Shown here: piece by piece, positions 5,710 through 9,685 of the stretch
How the letters are laid out: each line of letters starts with the position of its first letter
Numbering within the stretch: the first letter of the stretch is position 1
Assembly: GCA_905194705.1 (NCBI GenBank)
Contig: CAJJTI010000065.1
Location: forward strand, 1 to 9,685
Direction of reading: 5' to 3'
Length of the DNA stretch: 9,685 nt
DNA from: an uncultured Solobacterium sp.
GTDB taxonomy: Bacteria; Bacillota_I; Bacilli_A; Erysipelotrichales; Erysipelotrichaceae
Made by a program: the position numbers and the translations under genes
Notes under the pieces: generated by a model
The model's input: only the letters and a program-made list of their open reading frames with translations
Databases searched by the model: none
What the model was told of the DNA's origin: nothing

Positions 5710-8124
5710 TTATTTTACAACGATATTTACAATCTTATTTGGAATGACGATAACTTTAACAACTTGACTGTCTGCTAGATATTTTTGTATAGCTTCTAGT
5801 TCCATTGCCTGCTTTTGTACTACTTCTGAATCTTCATCTTTGTTTATTTCAAATTTACCTCTTACTTTGCCATTAACCTGAACAATAATCATCACTTTGC
5901 TTTCTTCAAGCTTTGATGCATCATATGTTGGCCAAGCAGCGTAAGCGATTGAATCTTCATGACCTAATAACTGCCACATTTCTTCACCAACATGAGGTGT
6001 AATGCAAGACAGCATCTTGATAATTCCTTCCGCATATGGCTTATAAAGAGTTTCTGCTTTATATGCTTCATTGACGAAAATCATCATTTGGGAAATTGCT
6101 GTATTGAATCCTAAAGATTCATAGTCCTCTGTAACTTTTTTAACTGTCTGGTTATAGATAAAATCTAATTTACCATCATTTGTATCTGTTAATTTACCTG
6201 ATTCAATAAATAAACGATATACACGGTCAATCCATTTCTTAGCACCATCTACACCAGCCATAGACCAAGGTTTGCTCGCTTCTAATGGTCCCATAAACAT
6301 TTCATATAAACGAAGTGTATCAGCACCATAGTTCTTTACAATATCAGATGGATTGATAACATATTTTGGGAATCTCTTACCCATCTTGATACCATTTTCA
6401 CCCAAGATCATACCCTGATGAACAAGTTTTTTAAATGGTTCTCTACATGGAACAATACCTTTATCATATAAGTAATTATTCCAGATACGGGAATACATCA
6501 AATGACCAACTGCGTGTTCTGGTCCACCAACATATAAATCTACTGGCATCCAGTGCTTTAATAATTCAGGATCTGCTAACTGTTTATCATTCTTTGGATC
6601 AATATATCGTAAATAATACCAGCTTGAGCCAGCAGAACCTGGCATTGTAGAAGTCTCACGTGTTCCATGAACGCCATTTCTATCATACTTCTTCCATTCA
6701 GTAGCATTTTCTAGTGGAGCTTTGCCATTATGACCTTTATAATCTTCTAGTTCTGGAAGAATTAGTGGTAATTCATCATCCGGCAAAATATAATCAGTTC
6801 CATCATCTAAATGAACAATTGGTACCGGTTCTCCCCAATAGCGTTGACGGGCAAAAATCCATTCACGGAAACGGTAGTTAACCTTTTCTTTGGCAATACC
6901 CATATCTACCAATTTTTTTGTAATTGCTACTTTCGCTTCTTCAACTGTTAAACCTGTAAATTCTGCAGAATTAATTAACTTGCAACCTTTACCAAGATAA
7001 TCCTGCTTTTCAAATGCACACTTTGATACATCTCTACCTTCAATAACTTGAATCATATCAATGTTATGTGCAATAGCATATTCAAAGTCACGCTGGTCAT
7101 GACTTGGTACCGCCATAACTGCACCTGTACCATAGTTTGCAAGTACGAAGTCGCCAATAAATACTTCTACTTCTCTACCATTAACAGGGTTAATTGCTTT
7201 AATTCCTTCAAGTCTACAACCAGTTTTACCTTTATTTAATTCAGTACGGTCCATATCTGATTTAGATAGAGTCTCTTGAATATATGCTTTAACTTCATCC
7301 TGATTTTTAATACGTGGCATTAAATCTTGAACAAGTTGTCCATCTGGTGCTAGAACCATGAATGTAATACCATAGATTGTTTCGATACATGTTGTAAAGA
7401 TAGAGAATTTTCCACCACCAACGATTTCAAATTCAACTTCAACACCGGTTGAACGACCAATCCAGTTACGTTGCATTTCTTTTGTAGATTCTGGCCAGTC
7501 AATATGATTTAAACCTTCTAATAGTTTTTCTGCAAAAGCAACCTGGTCGATACATAATTGTTTCATATTCTTACGAACAACAGGATATCCACCACGTTCA
7601 CTCTTACCATCAATAACTTCATCATTTGATAATACTGTACCTAATTCTTCACACCAGTTAACCGGCATATCAATATATTTTGCATATCCATCTTCATATA
7701 ATTGTTTGAAAATCCATTGTGTCCAGTGATAGAAGTCAGGATTAGATGTTGCAATCATTCTTGACCAGTCATAGTCAAAACCTAATTCCTTTAACTGTTT
7801 TGTAAAAGTTTTGATATTTTCTTGTGTAAATCCATTTGGATTATTACCAGTTTGAACAGCATATTGTTCAGCAGGCAAGCCAAAAGAGTCATATCCCATT
7901 GGATGTAATACGTTATATCCCTGCATTCTTTTCATACGGGAAACGATATCTGTTGCTGTATAGCCTTCAGGGTGTCCAGCATGAAGTCCTACACCACTTG
8001 GATAAGGAAACATATCTAAAACATAATATTTTGGTTTAGAAAAATCCCAGATATCCGTTTTGAATGTTTCATGGTCTTCCCAATACTTTTGCCATTTTTT
8101 CTCTACTTCTAAATGATTGTACAT
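5710..8124 (-). CDS. leuS: Leucyl-tRNA synthetase
   Basis: This 804-residue class Ia synthetase charges tRNA-Leu with leucine in the cytoplasm. The HIGH motif is HAGH at 48-51 within FPYPSGVGLHAGHPEGYT. The CP1 editing domain (about 224-415) contains a TTCIET segment at 244-249, where the usual sequence is TTRPDT, and an intact GTGAVMAVPSHDQRD ending at 346 with the editing aspartates. The catalytic core resumes with RQRYWGEPVPIVHLDDGT and SSWYYLRYIDP. The KMSKS loop reads KMGKR at 580-584, followed by NPSDIV. The C-terminus has the typical VQVNGKVRGKFEI. Length is normal for the bacterial enzyme. AGGAGGG lies 3 nt before the ATG. Expression is controlled by the leucine T-box just upstream. 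The altered motifs are discussed as findings; the reading frame is intact, so it is not a pseudogene. Confidence 0.96.
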   Translation of the reverse strand: MYNHLEVEKKWQKYWEDHETFKTDIWDFSKPKYYVLDMFPYPSGVGLHAGHPEGYTATDIVSRMKRMQGYNVLHPMGYDSFGLPAEQYAVQTGNNPNGFTQENIKTFTKQLKELGFDYDWSRMIATSNPDFYHWTQWIFKQLYEDGYAKYIDMPVNWCEELGTVLSNDEVIDGKSERGGYPVVRKNMKQLCIDQVAFAEKLLEGLNHIDWPESTKEMQRNWIGRSTGVEVEFEIVGGGKFSIFTTCIETIYGITFMVLAPDGQLVQDLMPRIKNQDEVKAYIQETLSKSDMDRTELNKGKTGCRLEGIKAINPVNGREVEVFIGDFVLANYGTGAVMAVPSHDQRDFEYAIAHNIDMIQVIEGRDVSKCAFEKQDYLGKGCKLINSAEFTGLTVEEAKVAITKKLVDMGIAKEKVNYRFREWIFARQRYWGEPVPIVHLDDGTDYILPDDELPLILPELEDYKGHNGKAPLENATEWKKYDRNGVHGTRETSTMPGSAGSSWYYLRYIDPKNDKQLADPELLKHWMPVDLYVGGPEHAVGHLMYSRIWNNYLYDKGIVPCREPFKKLVHQGMILGENGIKMGKRFPKYVINPSDIVKNYGADTLRLYEMFMGPLEASKPWSMAGVDGAKKWIDRVYRLFIESGKLTDTNDGKLDFIYNQTVKKVTEDYESLGFNTAISQMMIFVNEAYKAETLYKPYAEGIIKMLSCITPHVGEEMWQLLGHEDSIAYAAWPTYDASKLEESKVMIIVQVNGKVRGKFEINKDEDSEVVQKQAMELEAIQKYLADSQVVKVIVIPNKIVNIVVK

Positions 8125-8134
8125 ATACCCTCCT

Positions 8135-8167
8135 AAAATATAAAAGACGCCCTAATCTAAGGACGTC
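8135..8167 (-). terminator. Regulated terminator of the leuS T-box
   Basis: On the - strand GACGTCCT (8167-8160) pairs with AGGGCGTC (8153-8146) around a 6-nt loop, with one G-U pair, followed by TTTTATATTTTA. Its 5' arm shares CCT (8162-8160) with the antiterminator strand CCTTAG (8162-8157), and its first bases (8165-8163) also pair with GCG there, so the two structures are mutually exclusive. Confidence 0.92.
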
Positions 8168-8338
8168 CTGTTAACGCGTTACCACCTTAGTTCACTATTT
8201 CTAGTGCACCTTCATTACCTTATTAACGCTAAGCACGGTCACTCCTATGCTAAGTTCAGCTTTCTTCTATATTGGTTTTCATCACCCACCAACTTTCTCT
8301 AATAGAAATCCTGCTTACTACTTCATAATCAACGTAAC
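8135..8338 (-). promoter_or_regulatory. T-box riboswitch, leucine-specific (CUU specifier)
   Basis: The leader of leuS folds as a canonical T-box. Stem I has an AGAGAAAG motif (8300-8293) and an apical TTGG/CCAA helix (8292-8289 with 8275-8272). The specifier loop reads GAA-CTT-A, directly 3' of a GCT paired with AGC; CTT at 8254-8252 is a leucine codon. Stem III is CACTA-GAAA-TAGTG (8206-8193). The T-box sequence AAGGTGGTAACGCG (8188-8175) is followed by an antiterminator: CTAAGG (8190-8185) pairs with CCTTAG (8162-8157), leaving a 7-nt bulge UGGUAAC, and GCG pairs with CGU. UGGU matches an ACCA tRNA end, as expected for tRNA-Leu with discriminator A. Uncharged tRNA-Leu should therefore permit leuS transcription. 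Confidence 0.95.
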
Positions 8339-8344
8339 GATATA

Positions 8345-8373
8345 ATCTTACAACCTTTTCAAAATAACTGCAA
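8345..8373 (-). promoter_or_regulatory. Candidate promoter of the leuS leader
   Basis: On the - strand TTGCAG (8373-8368) and TAAGAT (8350-8345) are 17 bp apart, each matching the consensus at four positions. Transcription would start near 8338, just before the first T-box strand. It lies immediately after the glycosyltransferase stop codon. No terminator is seen between that gene and leuS, so read-through into the T-box is also possible. Confidence 0.45.
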
Positions 8374-8380
8374 TTAAGAT

Positions 8381-9385
8381 TTATTTATCCAAAACTGATT
8401 CATATACCGCTTTTAATTCTTGTCCTATTTTGTCTATACTTCTTTCTTTAGCAACTTCAAATCCTGCTTCTTTTGTGCTAGGTAATGTCTTTTCTACACA
8501 TCCTTGTACCAGTTTTATAAATTCTTCATTATCATGACCTTTATAACAATGAACTTTATCTTTTAGCCATGGATTGAATACACCAATATCTCTAACTACA
8601 ACATTTTGATGACTTGCTAAAGCTTCTAAAACAACAATACCTTCTGTTTCTTCATAGCTTGGAAAAAAGAAACAATCCGCATCAAGATATGCTCCCTGAA
8701 TAATTGGTCCTTTAACATATCCTGGAAAAATACAGTTTAGCGGGTGATTTTCAACTGCTTTATTGATTTCACTAGGAACTAACATTGGATTAATTTCACC
8801 AAACCAGATGAACTTGTATTCCGGTAAACTTTCCGCCACCTTTATAAAATCTAATATACCCTTTCTTTCAAAAGGTAATCCAACTCCAATAACAACTTTA
8901 TCTGTTTCCTTTAAGCTGAAATATTTACGATATGCTTTAATCTTTTCTTCATCATATGCGTATTGTTCTAACTCAATACCATTACTGATTGGATAAATTG
9001 GTAACGTAATACCATAGTTTTGTAATAATTGCTTAGAATAAGGCGTTGGCGTAATAATCACATCTGCTTTTGAATATAAATTAACAAGAATCTGTTTAAC
9101 TACAGGAGCTAACATATTTGACATAATAAAACTATTACGGAAATCTTCTTCTGTAGAATGAGCGTGATATACAACTTTTTTGCCATTTTTTCTAGCATTA
9201 CGAATAATTGATTCACTATTCAAACCATATGTATTGATATGTAAAATATCATAATCTTCATCCCAGGGATCGGTTGTATATTCTATACCAGCACTCGTTA
9301 AAGCTGCTTTTTGATGTTCAAATGCTCTACCAATACCTGATGTCTGAATCAAACTTTCACTTTCAAAATATAATAATATCTTCAT
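8381..9385 (-). CDS. GT4 glycosyltransferase, probably glycolipid-forming
   Basis: The 334-residue protein has the two-domain GT-B layout of family GT4. The N-terminal acceptor half includes ILHINTYGLNSE near 48-59 and VVYHAHSTEEDFRNSFI near 71-87. The C-terminal donor half begins about residue 163 with a GVGLPFERKGILDF segment (Arg174 and Lys175, the usual phosphate contacts) and contains the EX7E motif as Glu246 and Glu254 in EETEGIVVLEAL. The short length and the HINTYG and HAHSTEEDFRNSF segments resemble diglucosyl-diacylglycerol synthase of Acholeplasma and CpoA (galactosyl-glucosyl-diacylglycerol synthase) of pneumococcus. The inferred role is adding a second sugar to monoglycosyl-diacylglycerol at the inner membrane face. 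The usual partner, a first-step monoglucosyl synthase, is not adjacent. A short-spaced GGTGAG lies 2 nt before the ATG. Donor sugar and acceptor remain uncertain. Confidence 0.72.
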   Translation of the reverse strand: MKILLYFESESLIQTSGIGRAFEHQKAALTSAGIEYTTDPWDEDYDILHINTYGLNSESIIRNARKNGKKVVYHAHSTEEDFRNSFIMSNMLAPVVKQILVNLYSKADVIITPTPYSKQLLQNYGITLPIYPISNGIELEQYAYDEEKIKAYRKYFSLKETDKVVIGVGLPFERKGILDFIKVAESLPEYKFIWFGEINPMLVPSEINKAVENHPLNCIFPGYVKGPIIQGAYLDADCFFFPSYEETEGIVVLEALASHQNVVVRDIGVFNPWLKDKVHCYKGHDNEEFIKLVQGCVEKTLPSTKEAGFEVAKERSIDKIGQELKAVYESVLDK

Positions 9386-9418
9386 AACTCACCATTTATG
9401 TTCATATACAATTTTAAC

Positions 9419-9454
9419 AAAAAAATCCACGATATGAATGAATACCGTGGATTT
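9419..9454 (-). terminator. Terminator downstream of the probable nifJ
   Basis: On the - strand a 13-bp stem (9454-9442 with 9435-9423, one mismatch) closes a 6-nt loop and is followed by an unbroken run of seven T (9425-9419). It ends the upstream gene at the right edge and separates it from the glycosyltransferase, which must start from its own promoter within the next 35 bp; I could not assign that promoter with confidence. Confidence 0.9.
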
Positions 9455-9477
9455 AATTTATTATGAATTACTTAAGA

Positions 9478-9685
9478 TTATTCTTCGTTTTGAATCTTTA
9501 ACTTTTGCATTAACTTGTTGAAACGAATTTGTGCATCTTTCTTTGTCTTTTCAAACATTAAATGAGCAACTTCTTCGCCCTTAAGTCTTGGTAAGTTGAA
9601 GTAACGAGCTTCAGCCATTAAGAATGATTCGAACTTATCCCAGTCAGGAGTCTTTGTAGAATCAAATTGTAATGGTTTTTCTAAT
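9478..9685 (-). CDS. nifJ: Probable pyruvate:ferredoxin oxidoreductase, C-terminal end
   Basis: Only the last 68 codons are in the window; the gene continues past the right edge. The segment LQFDSTKTPDWDKFESFL, followed by AEARYFNL, then an Ala/Glu helix and a basic end (RFNKLMQKLK), matches my recollection of the C-terminus of homodimeric pyruvate:ferredoxin (flavodoxin) oxidoreductases: (L)DSK.P, a dFL..E.RY..L block, then an alanine-rich helix and a final R(Y/F) helix. That enzyme decarboxylates pyruvate to acetyl-CoA and reduces ferredoxin in anaerobes. No cofactor-binding motif lies in this part, so the call rests on tail similarity alone. Codon use here (AAG for lysine, TTC for phenylalanine) looks more selected than in neighbouring genes, consistent with high expression. 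It ends 24 nt before a strong terminator. Confidence 0.7.
   Translation of the reverse strand, partial: LEKPLQFDSTKTPDWDKFESFLMAEARYFNLPRLKGEEVAHLMFEKTKKDAQIRFNKLMQKLKIQNEE

Noticed and set aside
1..9685. A novel defence, mobile or CRISPR-type system
   Set aside because: No direct repeat arrays, transposase, integrase, toxin-antitoxin pair or defence domains are visible; every long frame is accounted for by housekeeping or lipoprotein genes.

Overview
This is a low-GC, gene-dense window from a Firmicutes-type bacterium. Strong AGGAGG-type ribosome sites, an aminoacyl-tRNA synthetase T-box leader, Gram-positive lipoproteins, scpA-scpB and an A/T-rich codon bias all point that way. A probable pyruvate:ferredoxin oxidoreductase tail at the right edge and an HcpR/YeiL-like Crp-family regulator suggest an anaerobe. 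A gut-type Erysipelotrichia relative is my best guess from overall gene character; it is an inference, not a measurement.

Layout, left to right. (1) cutC on the + strand (86-895) ends in a strong hairpin terminator (902-937) and faces purB (936-2231, - strand), whose promoter lies at 2260-2288. (2) Divergent from purB is a Crp/Fnr-family regulator (2367-3029, +). A near-perfect 16-bp palindrome just before its start codon is a candidate autoregulatory operator. (3) A compact - strand operon follows: scpA, scpB, an SGNH/GDSL lipoprotein and a DUF4358 lipoprotein (5572 down to 3049). All junctions overlap (4, 23 and 23 nt), and an extended -10 promoter (5591-5619) drives the operon. A possible 25-codon membrane peptide gene sits between this promoter and leuS. 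(4) leuS (5710-8124, -) is preceded by a complete leucine T-box riboswitch with a CUU specifier, UGGU bulge, antiterminator and terminator. (5) A GT4 glycosyltransferase resembling diglucosyl/galactosyl-glucosyl-diacylglycerol synthases (8381-9385, -) is followed at the right edge by a terminator and the C-terminal 68 codons of a probable nifJ.

Most of the window is housekeeping: purine synthesis, chromosome condensation, leucyl-tRNA charging, membrane glycolipid synthesis and pyruvate oxidation. I see no mobile elements, CRISPR, tRNA/rRNA or defence system. The points most worth a second look are the altered LeuRS motifs (TTCIET in the editing site, KMGKR in place of KMSKS), the candidate operator and missing ribosome site of the Crp-family gene, translational coupling of two surface lipoproteins to scpAB, and the small hydrophobic ORF between leuS and scpA.
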